From contig QANY01005361.1 of the NCBI GenBank assembly GCA_003255025.1, positions 196,715-260,714 on the forward strand: a DNA stretch of 64,000 nt. Direction: 5' to 3'. A program made the translations under genes and the position numbers. How positions within the stretch are numbered: position 1 is the first letter of the stretch; each line of letters opens with the position of its first letter. Below, piece by piece: positions 1 to 11,760 of the stretch. Under the pieces are notes generated by a model, which was given only the letters and a program-made list of their open reading frames with translations, was not told the DNA's origin and ran no database searches. Origin of the DNA: Datisca glomerata (taxonomy: Eukaryota; Streptophyta; Magnoliopsida; Cucurbitales; Datiscaceae).

Positions 1-780
1 TCTGTGTGACTAGAGGTACGTAGACATATGTGTGGCTTATAGTCCCATAATCATCTGGGTTACGTTGGTGTTATAATCATCTGCGTGTCTTTGGATCCAA
101 TGTAGTCATCTGGGTGATCTTGTGTGCCTTATAGTCATCTATGTGACTTGGAGTATCATAGTCATCTATGTGACCGTCGTAGTCATCTGGTGACTTCAGG
201 TACCAGGGAATATTACAGTGGTGTTTTTACCATGTAAGGTCTTTTCTCCTATCCGTCTTAGGTAAGTTATGAGGTCTTGGCGACTCTGACCATTACCAAA
301 GTACTTCGTCCTAGTATCTCATGCCACGAAATATTACCGTGGCCTTTTACCCTAGGTAGGGTATTTTTTCAATCATCTTATGTGTGAGGATACCTCGTTA
401 GGTCGTCACCCTACGTGAGGTGTTTTGTCATAGTCATCCTTGGTAATCAGGAGGCCTCGTTAAGTCGTCGCCTTGGTTGAGGTCGTTCGTCCAATCATCT
501 CATGTGCTCGAGTGCCATTAGATACTTTCGTGGTCCTTCTTCCCTATGTAGGGTCTTTCTTCTAATCATTTTTTGTGAAAAGGAGGCCACGGCTGCCGTG
601 ACCTTTATCGAGGTCTTTCATCCAAGCATCTCGTGTGCTCGGATGCCACAAGATTTTTCATGGTCCTTTTGCCCAAAGTAGGGTCTTATCTCCTAGTCAT
701 CTTTGGTGAGTAGGAGGCCTCAGCATCCGTAGCCTTTGTCGAGATCTTTCATCCAAGCATCTCGTGTGTCAGGATAACTG
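1..780. repeat. Degenerate tandem repeats, probably retroelement non-coding DNA
   Basis: Two nested arrays can be read. From about 20 to 200 a short unit ending in 'agtcatctgggtga' or similar recurs every 25-40 bases. From about 200 to 780 a longer unit of roughly 110-130 bases recurs, each copy holding a 'tccaatcatctcatgtg'-like block, a 'tagggtctt' block and an 'aggaggcctc' block. No coding frame is supported. The arrays lie directly beside a minus-strand gypsy pol fragment, so they are probably the untranslated or spacer part of the same element; that link is inference. Confidence 0.55.
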
Positions 781-841
781 CTCCTATGGAGCACTCTTTG
801 AATCCTTCCTCCAATTTTATAACTTTGCTATGATTTTCCCT

Positions 842-1560
842 CATCCTTGTGTCTCGCTTGAGAATCTCCGTTGACATGCGAGCAAAGCTTCATATTCGGC
901 TTCATTGTTTGATGTCCTGAATGCGAAGCACATCACCCTTTTGGTTATGGTCTCCTATAATATTTTGAGTATCAGTCCGACTTTGCTTCTGCATACATTT
1001 ACAAAGCCATCCATTTTGAGCGCCCATTCCATGTCTGAGGGTTCTTTCCCCGCGCCTCTATCAATTGTGTCATTTTGCGTGACATATTCTGTACGGCCTG
1101 ACTCATCTTTCTCTTGGGGTGGCGTCATCTCTACCACAAAGTCAGCGAGTGCTTGAGCCTTGATTGCGATCCGAGATCCGTATCTTATGTCAAACTCTCC
1201 CAACGCTTCCATCGTCTTTCGCATGTACTCTTGGAACATTTTGTTGACTAAATGTTGATGGGTTGTTCCTACGTACTTTAGTCTAAACGATAAGACGTTG
1301 TAGCAATACGTCTTCCTTTTAGTCACAAATGTCGTCTTCTTTGGGTCTGATGGATGCATGAGTATCTGATTGTACCCGGAGAAGGCATCCAAGAGATTGA
1401 ACATCTCATGCCCCGTTGTAACATCCATCAATTGATTAATTTTTTGGAATAGAGAAATTATCATTTGGGCATGCTTTATTCGGGTCATTGAACCCTATAC
1501 AGGACTTCCACTTTCCGTTCTTCATCTTTTCCTTTACTGTGTTGGCCAAGCAGTCTAGGT
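842..1560 (-). pseudogene. Ty3/gypsy pol fragment: reverse transcriptase joined to RNase H
   Basis: Read on the minus strand, the first part carries the gypsy reverse-transcriptase block with the motif LLDAFSGYNQI, then a K-x-TFVT block and a NKMFQ block. About 60 residues later the frame is already in RNase H-type sequence (IKAQALADFVVE), and after a stop near 955 the RNase H motif NNEAEYEALLAC follows. The catalytic YxDD region and everything between it and RNase H are missing, so an internal deletion has fused the two domains. There is no intact protease, integrase or gag. The RT/RNase H sequence is of the plant gypsy Tat/Athila kind. It is a dead fragment. Confidence 0.75.
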
Positions 1561-1574
1561 AATGGACCTCTCAG

Positions 1575-1858
1575 GTGAGTCAGGTCTCGATAATTATGCT
1601 CGCTTTCCTATAGGAGCATTTGCGTAATCTATTATCTCCTAGGTCTTTGATAATTAAGATTGCTCTCTCACGGGAGCATCTGCGTAATCCGTGAACTCTC
1701 GGGTCTTTGATAATTAAGATTGCTCTCTCGTGGGAGCATCTGCGCAATCCATGACCTCTCGGGTCTTGACAACCATATTTGCTCTCTCGTGGGAGCATTT
1801 GCGTAATTTGACACCTCTCGGGTCTTCGCAATCATACTTGCTCTCTCGTGGGAGCATT
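1575..1858. repeat. Tandem array of about five ~58-bp units
   Basis: A unit of about 58-60 bases is repeated five times: a 'ctctcgggtctt' block, then 'gataattaagattgc' or a variant, 'tctctcgtgggagcat' and 'tgcgtaatc'. The middle copies are nearly identical and the outer ones have drifted. The array abuts the pol fragment at 842-1560 on its upstream (minus-strand) side, where spacer repeats of the same retroelement would be expected. Small open frames crossing it are by-products of the repeat. Confidence 0.75.
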
Positions 1859-3000
1859 TTCCTATTTTACCTGCACTTATATATTCCTAAGGGATTTGCA
1901 TCGTACTTTTATTTCTAGTTTAGTACCCCATATCAAGCGATCTATAGACCTTGTGCTGAGGTATCATGATGATATAATTAAGAGATTATGAGACTTTATA
2001 TTATGTTATAGGATCTCATTGCTTATAATGACTTCATGCTTGATATCATACTAAATTAAAATGCTTTTAAAAAATATTCTTGAAAAGAATAGATGAGCAT
2101 AAGAATAAATAACGCACCTCAAATATTTAATGGAGATCATCAATGTGACTCTTTATTTTGAGAGAATAAAAATCTAAAATAATGCAGATTCGATCTTTGT
2201 GGACTGCGTCCGAATCTTGAAATTCGTCCTTTGTCCAAGATGCTAAATAATATTGATTCAAATAGTTATATTATTCTTCTGATATTAATTTCACATCAAA
2301 TAGTATAAATTAATTAAAGAGAATCTTGCAAATTAATTAAATAATAAAAGATTAAAAAATACATCTTCCCTTAAATGTTGTATTGTTATTGTGCACTTGC
2401 TCTGTCCATTTTTGTTCATTCAGAACTTTTCAAAAGTGGCTTTGATGAACTGATGTGGGCCATTTGGAAAAGGCGCAAGTGTTGGGCCTGTGAATAAGCA
2501 TTTGAAGCATAGAGGCATGTGTAGAGGAAAGGGCCAGGCACTGGGCTTTCATGACTTGGGCCATATGAGAAGCTAAGGCCTGCGTACAAAGCCTCGGTTC
2601 AGCGCGCGGGTCAAGGCCAGGCTTAGTGAGGCGCGGGTCACGCATGGAGCAGATTTTACGGGTCTGACGCAAATCTTGGGTCACGCTCTCGGGTCATTCA
2701 CTGGACTTGCGTGGAATACTTCAAACGGGTTGGGTAGTATGACCACCTTAAGAGGGTAAGGATGAAGACAGCGCCGCCGGAGACTCATGTCGGCCCGTGA
2801 GGGTACTACCGGAGTTCTTTTTTGGCAACGATGGCTTGAATTCGACAGAAATCTTTGTCTGAATGTTTCCATGGGTGCCTTGGAGTCTGAAAGTGTGCCA
2901 ATCGTAATATATCTAAGAAACCATTTTCGGACAAAAATATATGGTTGTTCCCGGTACCTCCTGGCATTTGAGGTTGCTCTTTGCAGTGACGAAGCTTCCC
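1859..3000. other. Non-coding stretch between two retroelement fragments
   Basis: AT-rich to about 2400, then more GC-rich from 2400 to 3000. Short open frames on both strands (for example 2430-2684 and 2681-2872, minus) have no recognisable domain. I see no gene here; the GC-rich half may be degraded retroelement sequence. Confidence 0.4.
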
Positions 3001-4440
3001 GCTGACGGTTGATTTGATGAAGGCAGCAACCGAAACTTGAAGCTTGACATCAGACCCATTCATTATTGGAAATGGCAATGACCATGATGGGTGCTCATGA
3101 AAGCCTCGTTGCTCCATGGCAACGAAGCTCGACGGTGGGTCTAGTATTGACTGTGAACTGGGCAAGAACATCTTCTAAAGAAAATTGAGGTTGTTGAGGC
3201 TGAAATTGAGACTAAGTAGTAACTGGTGGATTCATCACATTCTGATTATTCTTTCAAGAGAAATTAGGGTGATTTCGCCATCCTTGGTTGTAGGTGTTGG
3301 ATGGAGCTTCAAATGGAAAACTAAAAGATCACAAGATTCTCTATCGAGCAACACTGAGAGGAATCCAAAAGAACAAGTAAACGATATTACCCTTCGTAAT
3401 GGAAAACACTTAGCAGAACCAAAGAAAGCAATTGTTGAGGATTCTCAGCCAATTGAAAGCATAGACTAAGGTTGTATGTGATGATTTTATCGAGAACTCA
3501 AAAAAGAAGGAAGACAAGTCTAAGTCAAAACTTTTTCCTGATAATCCTCCACCTTATATCCCACCTATTCCATTCCCTCATGAGTTCCAAAAGCAAAAAT
3601 TGAACAAGCAGTTCTCCAATTTTCTTGATGTGTTTGAGAAATTACATATCAACATTCATTTTTTTATGCTTTGGAACAAATGCCTAGCGCTATCAAATTC
3701 ATGAAAGCAATTATCTCGAACAAGAAAAAGCTAGAGGATTTTGAGACAATTACACTTACTGATGAGTGCAGTGCTATCTTATAAAATAAATTGACCCCGG
3801 AGTTAAAAGATCCTGGAAGTCTTTCTATTACATGCACCATCGACAATTATTATTTTAAAAAGTCTCTATATGATCTTGGAGCTAGTATTAATTTAATGCC
3901 TTTTTCGGTTTACAAGAAGCTAGGTCTTGGAGAAGTTAGGCCTGTGACACTCTCTTTATAATTAGCTGATCGTTCTATTAAATATTCACAGGGGATTATT
4001 GAGAATGTCTTGGTAAAGGTGGATAAATTTATTGGAACCATTGGAAGCATATCTAGTTGAGGCTATTGACAAGAAAGATTCAGAGATTGTGGAGTGTGTG
4101 AATCGATTGAAAGTAACCTCACTGATATTCATTATGAGGCCTTTCGAAGAATTAGAAGAAGGTAAACCTAGATAATTACCATCCATTAAAAAATCACCGG
4201 TGTTAGATCTCCACCTTCGATACACTTTTATGTGAGAAGCATCTACTCTTCTTGTCATGATTTCAACTTCATTAAATGATGAACAAGAAGACAAGCTTTT
4301 GAGGGTGTTGAGAGAACACAAAACGGCTCAGGGTGGTCAATTCTAATACGAAAGGAATTTTAAAGTCAATGGACAACAGGTGAAGTCATTTTTGGATGAT
4401 GATTGCGTCTAGCTGGAGACATTAAAGCAAGCGCTACCGG
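3001..4440 (+). mobile_element. Rearranged Athila-like Ty3/gypsy fragment (gag, protease, pol tail)
   Basis: On the plus strand from about 3350 there is a gag-pol junction block (NDITLRNGKHL), a proline-rich block near 3540-3590, then a retropepsin-like block at 3840-4030 with the active-site form DLGASINLMP followed by GxxxVRPVTLSL and an SIKYSQGIIENVLV stretch. Around 4340-4440 a pol C-terminal FKVNGQQVKSFL block follows directly, so reverse transcriptase and integrase are gone. Stops and frameshifts break the frame throughout. On the opposite strand at about 3130-3310 the upstream part of gag (QGWRNHPNFSW, SLEDVLAQF) is present in reverse, which means part of gag has been inverted. Non-functional. 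Confidence 0.7.
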
Positions 4441-6300
4441 GAAGCAACCCGATTTTATTTCCGTTATCACAATTTTTATTTATTTCTTTCTTTCTTTTAC
4501 TTATTTTATTTTGGTTTATTCAGGTTTTTATATTAAAAACTATGGACACAACGTTTAGCATCGCGACGCTGACCTCCCAATGCCGTGACGTCTGACCTTG
4601 GATGAATTTGGCTCGGGCACCATTTTCCCCATATTTGGAGACAACATGAACAATGCGGAGAATGACGAGGATGAAAGCTCATCCTTATTCAATGAAGTCC
4701 TCTCTACTTACTCATTTTACATATTTTCTTTTCATTGAGGACAATGAAGTTTTAAGTTTAGGGGTGGTGGTTTTATTAAAAATTAAAATTTTGGCGTTCT
4801 GTAGTAGACAACACTAAAGCCTATGATGAGATTGGTTTTGATTTATTGATGATTTTGAAAAGATGATGAATTTGTGTATCTATATATGTTTGAACTATTT
4901 ATTGATTTCCATTTCACTTGAGAACTCTGCACGTTGAGCACCTAGTCTTAAACAATTAATTGTCTTCTGCTTAGAGAAGACTTATGTGACTTAAAGAATC
5001 AAAATGATCTCAAAAGTACTCTAGAACTAGTTTGATTGTTACTCGAGACGAAATCCTAGGCTACGCCACACTTAGGACATGATTTAGGTCATATTTAGAC
5101 CGTTTGAGGTTTTTAAGCCAACTTAGGCATATTTGTTTCCCTAGTTACCCATGTTGAGCCTAAATAGTCATTTTCTTTACCACCCATGCAGTTTCCTAGC
5201 CTTAAAAAAATTCTTCCCAAATTACCCATTTTACTCATAGTATGTGGATGATCTAGAAAAATACATGGAGTTATGACAATTTGGTTGGGAGGAGTTTTGA
5301 AAAAAGTTGTAAAAAAATGATTTTGTGGTCTCCTGGACTTGAGTGACTAAGCTCAAATGGGTGTCTCAACGCCTAATACGCTAAGACCAATTAGTTTGGG
5401 AGCTATTAGTTGAAAGCTTGTTAAGGAAAGGCCAAGATGTGGAAATTGACAAGTTTGAGGGTGTGACACGAAAAGTTGGATTAAGCTCGTTGATTCCTAG
5501 AATGTTTGTGTTGCTATGGGTAAAGATTGAGCTGGAATAATAACATTTATCCTACCCTAAATCCTAGCCATACATTACAAGCCTACGAAAGTTCTAATGA
5601 TCCTAAGTTTTTTTGTTTGCCTACATTAGAGGAGAGTGACATGAAAAATTAGTAGATCTAATTTTACAAGACTTGGTTCTAATCTATTAATAGATTAATA
5701 GATCCGATTTTATAAGACTTGGTTCCATAAGCTCATTTGAGACTAAGAAGTTGGATGACTTAAGACACACTCCCACTTGGGATTTTTTAAGGTTCAGTGT
5801 AAGTTAAAATTTGTGTTTAAACACTACATGATCACAATTCAGAAGTTTTCTTGGATTATTACTATTTTGAAATCGCTGAGGCAAGTTTAGTTAGTCAAAA
5901 TATTTTGTCACTTGTTCTGTAGTTTTTCATAATTAGAGTTTATTGTTTTCTTGTTTGGTTTTTTATTTTTTTCATTGCTCGAGAACTAGCAAAAAGTTAA
6001 GTTTGGAGATATTTGACGAGTGTGTTTCACATTCATATTTTAGATCATCTTGTAGGTTATATATTCAAATGCATTTAGGTTGATTTTGAAGAAGGTAAAA
6101 ATGCAGATAAAATGAGAAAAGAACAGACCTGGACAGAATGGTCAGCGTCGTGACGCTGGCTTCCAAGGTCACGACGCCAGGGCGATAAAGATTTTTTCTT
6201 TCTGATTTTCACTCCAATTTTATCCTTATTAAAGCTTAGTGTATAAATAGAATATTTGAAGGTTATTCGCGGACTTTTTAGACATGGGAGGCAGAGAAAT
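4441..6300 (+). other. 3' non-coding part of the Athila-like element
   Basis: No coding frame is supported. The phrase 'aagtttaggggtggtgg' at about 4752 is the kind of sequence found just after pol in Athila-type elements. A motif of about 33 bases centred on 'gtgacgctgg..tccaaggtc' occurs near 4560-4597 and again near 6149-6180. A short local duplication around 'tttataagacttggttc' lies at 5650-5735. The end of the element was not located. Confidence 0.4.
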
Positions 6301-8027
6301 TAGCTTTTTGGAAAGGAAATGAAGACAGATCTAACCAGGAAACGGAACTCAACTTCGATTTCCTCCTCAAATCTAGGCTTTCTTCTCTTTTTCTCTATGT
6401 TCATGAATATTATTAAGATATTTTCTTGTTTTAGTATGTTTTAATTTTCTAATCTAGGGCTATGATATAGTCAAACCATGATTGTTCATTAATTTTGATT
6501 TTCAATCTAATCGATGTTTATTATTGTCGAGTGTTATGATATGTTCTTAATGTGTATGATTGTCTGGTCAACTATTGTATGGTTTGAGATTTTAATTCTA
6601 AGACTGGAAAGTGATGATTAAATTTATCCTTTGTTCATGATACATTAGAATTTCATAAGTTAGAGATGAATATGAATCTAATGTAGCAATTATAATTTCT
6701 TGTGTTTAATGAATTTCAATATATTTAATCTTGACGGAGATGTGAGATTTGTATATTTGAATCATTTTTATCGATGCGTGATAAAGATTAATAATTACTT
6801 TAGAAAAATTCGCTGTTAGGATTATAATAAACATAGATTGATTAAAATTTGAAATTTTGAGTATGATTGATTTGGTAAAATCATAATCCCTAGAACTTTT
6901 AATCATTGAAATTCGTTTTATTTTTACTTAATAATCTCAATTGCTTTAGTTTAATATTACATAAAAAATCACACTTTTTGATATTTTCAATTAAAGTTAG
7001 GGTCTAATTGATTTCAATATTTAACACCAATCAATCATACAGACGATATTCTATTTTCATAAAAAATTATTACTTGACAATCGTAACACACCTCCTCCAT
7101 CTCTTTTGAGCTTTCTCTATTTCTCTCGAGCTTTCTTCTTTGGTTCTCTAGGCTCACATCAATACTTTTTCTATCAATGTAATCTACTTCTTCTATTAAT
7201 TGTTCACTTGTACTATTTACTAATTTAGGGTTTGAATTTAGGGTTTATTGAATTACGGATTTTAGGGTTTTAACATTTACTGGTTTAATGAATTTTGTTT
7301 GTGTCATATTACTAAATGTCTTCAAAACCACATGTAGCAACTTCAAGTAAAGACCCCGATGTTGCATGTTGAGATTTATTATTGGATACTTGAATGTTCA
7401 ATTTTAATGTTGGAGATTTGAAGGTTTTAATTTAATTATGTGGTATGTTATTTCAGTTCTGACTCGTGAATTGTTAGATTTTTAAGTTGAACTTGCAAGT
7501 ATCGTGTCATTTAGTGCTGAATGTTAAATTTTTCGGGTTCTATCATTTGTGTTGATTATAAATGTTTAATTTCTCAAGATTTATCATCTATGGTAAAAAA
7601 TTTCAGGTAAAAGAACCGCGGTTCAACCTTAACTCCTAAACAGTGAGAATGAACCAAACTGACTAGAATTTCATGATTCAGCTCGGTTTATATATCATTC
7701 ACAAATCTGTTTGGTTTCATATATGGCCAAATCGTGAAGTTTTGTTCGGTACAATTTTCTTAGTCAGAATTGACCGCACTAAACCCTGCGCATGCCTATC
7801 ATTTAATTTAAAAATTGAGTGAATTGCACAAAATATGAAGAATATAGCCATATTAATTTCTCTACAAAGAATAATATGTTTCTTAATCAAAATTAACCAT
7901 AAGTGATGAATGAGTTTGATAATAAAAATATTAAAAAAAGGAAGATTAAGAAAAAATAACTAAATCAACAACCATGAAGATTTTAGGTGGGACGGGCACA
8001 AAGGCAAGGGAGAACTTGGGAATTGGG
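6301..8027. other. AT-rich intergenic DNA, no gene seen
   Basis: No open frame with a recognisable domain on either strand. Some pyrimidine-rich stretches at about 7080-7160 and several 'tttagggttt' phrases near 7220-7270. May include further degraded retroelement sequence. Confidence 0.4.
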
Positions 8028-8562
8028 TAGGGGTGTGCAGACTTTTTCTGAACCGAACTGAACTGAGTCGGTTATGTTGGTACTTTTAATATAATAATTG
8101 TAATCGGTTCGGTTATTTTTAATAACCGCATTGTTTGTTCGGTTATTTTTCTCAATAAGTTTGTAATTGGTTCGAATCAATTACAACCATTTTTTAATAT
8201 ATATTTTATATTATTATTGAGTTGAAGTAAAAAAAAATCAAAACTAAAACTAAAATCAATTAACCAAACGCCCAAACAAAAACCCTAACACCCACTTCGC
8301 GCATCCATTTTCTATCCTCTCCCCCTCGACAATCATCGTCTCCCTTAGTCCCTCGTCCAAAAATTCTCACTGTTTTAAGAAGTTTTATAGGATGCAGCCG
8401 AACCGGTTACAAGTAACTAAACCTAACTGATTACTTTGGTTATATTCGATTCAGTTCAGATGGTTACACTGGTTCGGTTCGGTTATATAGGTAACCGGTG
8501 AATTTGATTCGATTACAAAAAAAACTTTACTAACCGATCGAACCAAACCATGCACATCCCTA
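8028..8562 (+). mobile_element. hAT-like foldback MITE, copy 1
   Basis: The segment begins TAGGGGTGTGCA and ends TGCACATCCCTA, a terminal inverted repeat with one mismatch. Inside, both arms are rich in 'aaccgaacc'/'ggttcggtt' so the element can fold back on itself. The 8 bases before it (gaattggg) and after it (aaattgga) match at 6 of 8, as expected for an old 8-bp target duplication of the hAT superfamily. There is no transposase frame. A second copy in the opposite orientation lies at 52979-53481. Confidence 0.75.
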
Positions 8563-10265
8563 AAATTGGAGGAGGGGATTGGGAATAAAGAGGGAGGGGC
8601 AGGTCAGGGTGCACGTATCCCTAAGCCTAACCGTCGTTGTTCTTCCCTATTTGTATGTTATGTGATTTTTATATAGATTGGATCACTTGATCATAGTAAT
8701 AAAAAATATAATAAGAGAATTTGACTTAGTGATTAAATTTTCACTTGTACCACTTGAAATGGTAAGTTTAAATCATAATTTAGAATTTTCTTAAAAATAT
8801 GATGTTGACAAAAAAGTAACATAATTCATATTATATAAATATTAGTCTCTTGGAATTTGAAAAAATAAAGATATTTATCTCGTGAAATTAAATTTTCAAA
8901 ACTCCGAACTAATTTGATAAGTGGGGTGAATTCTAAAGTTTAAATGTTTTGAGTAAGAATTTGAAGAAAGAAAATAGAGAAAACTGAACCATCATCACAC
9001 TTCATGCTTATATCATCAGGATGGAAAAGTCCACGTGGCACGCATAAATATGGGTTTGGTCGCGGACCTATTTAGCAGAGTAGGGGCCCACCTCTTGGAG
9101 TGTGCAAAATGCATATACACCGGTACTAATAATTATCCCCTATATCCTTCTATCTATTATGCATTTTCCCGTCATAATTATTACTTTATTATTTATTATA
9201 CACAAAAATTGAAACACACATTTTTATATAACCAATAACGGAATAGCAATGAATTAGGCAAGATTTTAGAGATTTGAACAAATGGGAAGGTGTTGATGAA
9301 TGATGCTTTCATACATCCATATATGATATATCAGAAAACATAAAATTATATTTAATCATTTATTTTTATTTTTAATGACCATCAGATCTGTTTTAATATT
9401 TAAATATAGAACACATGTCCAGCTGATTTTAATCTAATCTAAGCTATGTAAACATCAATCAACTATTCTTAAGATTGTGGATTAAAGAAATTCTTTTTTT
9501 ATATTTTTAGAAGGCATGAAAGTATTAGTAATGTAGTAATAGAGGTCCCACTTTTTAAGCAAGTGATCAATTATTAATTCTTAATATGAAAAAAAACTGA
9601 CCAAATAAATAAATGAAACGTATCAGTGAAGAGGAGTGTTACTTTGCTTATGACTTCTCCAAACAAACAAAAAAACCATTTTTTTTTCTTTTGTTTTTCA
9701 GAACTTTTGCATATGACTTTTATATTTTGGGGGGGTTTTCCTGCCTTTCCCAATGAATTGACTTACTCTTTGACACTGACGTAATGTATTTGTCACATTG
9801 AGCATGTACATCTGAATTGGGAACTATATGATATGCATACACTTTTAGGATATTGCTCTCTTTCTAAAGTGGTCTTTTTTTCTTTCACCCTTTTACTTCT
9901 TTTTCTGGCTCCAATTTATGCTGCCTAAAGAGTATTAGATCTTAGTAAAATAATATTAGTTCTTAATAAGATGCTTGCTATAGATTAATATATAAACTAA
10001 AACTATATAATATTAGTTCTTATGTGTCTATTTAACTCATTTCAATGTATTCTCAAAATTGTTTTTTTTCCTCGTAGAGGAGTAATGTCCTCCCAATCTC
10101 CCTCCTCGGTGAGGTTTCTTTTAGTTTTCCATTTTCCGTCTAGATTCATGGTGGGTTTCTTCCATTAATCTAGAACTATGGTTTCGCCCCCTCAGATCTG
10201 TGAAGGTTCCTTAATTTGTTTTAATGTTTATTTCATATATCTGCTTAGAACTCAAATATGAAAGA
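8563..10265. other. AT-rich intergenic DNA, no gene seen
   Basis: No supported coding frame. A CACGTGGC G-box-like word occurs at about 9031, but with no gene start nearby it has no assigned role. Poly-T and poly-A runs are common. Confidence 0.4.
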
Positions 10266-11211
10266 TGTTAGATCGAAACGGAGTTTGCAAATGGCACTCG
10301 TCGACAAATATGGGATAAGATATTCCTTGGTAAAAGTTTAACATTTACTTAGACCATGGACCTATAATCCTAAGATTCAATAAATAAGATTAATAATTAA
10401 ATAATCTTATTTATTAATTCCATTATTTCTCTACCATAAATATGAAATTGAACTCTTAGTGATTATAGAATGTATTTGCAGAGTATTCTCATGTAGTCCA
10501 CTGATATAATCATTTCATGTAGTTTTGTCCTTCAATTATTGGCTCATAAATTAGAGCTGGTCAAAATTATACCCTTCTAAATACCTCTTGATCCTTAAAT
10601 ATCATTCATCCACTAGTGAATGACTAATTTATAATCTCATTATAAATTTGAACTCAATAATTACTCAGTTCCAGAATTAACTTAAGGGAACCAATATACG
10701 ATCTGCTAGAAAAATTTGGATTTCAAATCTTACAAGATCATGTTCTCAGCTATCTAGATCACCGAATCTGACAAACAAAAGTCGCTAGCTTATTTTACAA
10801 ACAAACTTTAACGAGTGTATCAAAAGATGTAGTAGACATGTATAGGAGTTCATGACTACTCAAGGTTCAGACTGATCTACATATGCTCATCGAATTGATG
10901 TGTATTAAATCTTTATCATAAACGGCACGTTGATAAAGATATCAATTCACATTAGTCCAGTCATGTATAATCTTATTATATAAAGTACATTCACTAAGAT
11001 GTATATACACATCAATGATCCGGATCTAGATCATACGCATTCACAATGCTTAGTGAATCATACTAGCAACCATTTATTAAAGATTTATACTTTAATATGT
11101 TACTGACAAATTTATTTATTGTCTATGATCTTAATTCTCTCGTACCAATACAATATCATAGTTTCATTAATGAATATGAAATTTTCAGATATTTATATAA
11201 ATTATTCAACA
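10266..11211 (-). mobile_element. Copia-like solo LTR (tentative)
   Basis: Read on the minus strand, the segment begins TGTTGAATAATTT and ends CGTTTCGATCTAACA, that is TG...CA, with an end sequence of the kind common in plant Copia LTRs. Inside it, at 10378-10420, is a near-perfect hairpin of 'aataaataagatta' with its reverse complement. No coding sequence lies on either side, and the flanking 5-mers do not match, so it would be an old solo LTR or a rearranged end. Called from end structure and style, not from an alignment. Confidence 0.4.
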
Positions 11212-11321
11212 ATAATTTAAAAAAATAATTATAAGAAAAATGTAATAATCATTAAATTTCATATCAAAATATCAATACGCATATTTTGTAGGCATAAATT
11301 TAAGCATTTGAAATATATGGT

Positions 11322-11512
11322 CTACAAGAATTGGGGTCTTCGAAGGCGAATGGATTTAAGCATATATATGTTCTATCTTGTAAGTTAATTATCACACATT
11401 AAATTTAAGCATTTGAAAGCTACCGTTTGCTTCCTAAACTATTTTAAAGTTTCATCTTAAATCTTCTGTCACTACAAGAATTGGGGTCTTCGAAGGCGAA
11501 TGGATTTGCAAC
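11322..11512. repeat. Two direct copies of a ~36-bp block
   Basis: A block beginning 'ctacaagaattggggtcttc' and continuing about 16 more identical bases occurs at about 11322-11357 and again at about 11474-11509. A second word, 'aaatttaagcatttgaaa', is also present twice, near 11294 and 11400. The right-hand block is the beginning of the CACTA-type terminus below; the left-hand one is an isolated copy. Confidence 0.7.
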
Positions 11513-11760
11513 TAAAACCTGTCGAATTCGTCGTTCAAACTAGAGTTCGTTGCCAAAAAGCCTTGGCTAAAAATTTGTCAATAAAGGGGTGTCAGCAACG
11601 GATTTTGGGAATCGTTGCTAAAGCCTTTTAGCGACAAAAATATTTAGCCGCTAATTATGTTTAGTAGTGAATTTTTTCGTTGATAATCATTTGTACCTGA
11701 AAATAATATCCGTCGCTAAATATAAATGTCTACGGTGGATATCATTCGTCCCCGAAAGTA
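11472..11760 (+). mobile_element. CACTA-type transposon terminus (one end only)
   Basis: The stretch opens with CACTACAAGAA, the usual start of plant CACTA (En/Spm) terminal inverted repeats. It is followed by many copies of a 'cgtcgctaa' or 'tcgttgct' type word in both orientations, the subterminal repeat pattern of the superfamily. I found no matching inverted end (TTCTTGTAGTG) nearby and no transposase, so this is a remnant or truncated non-autonomous copy. Confidence 0.55.

Noticed and set aside
9031..9240. G-box-like CACGTGGC as a promoter element
   Set aside because: No gene start follows within several kilobases; the 67-codon frame after it has no domain.
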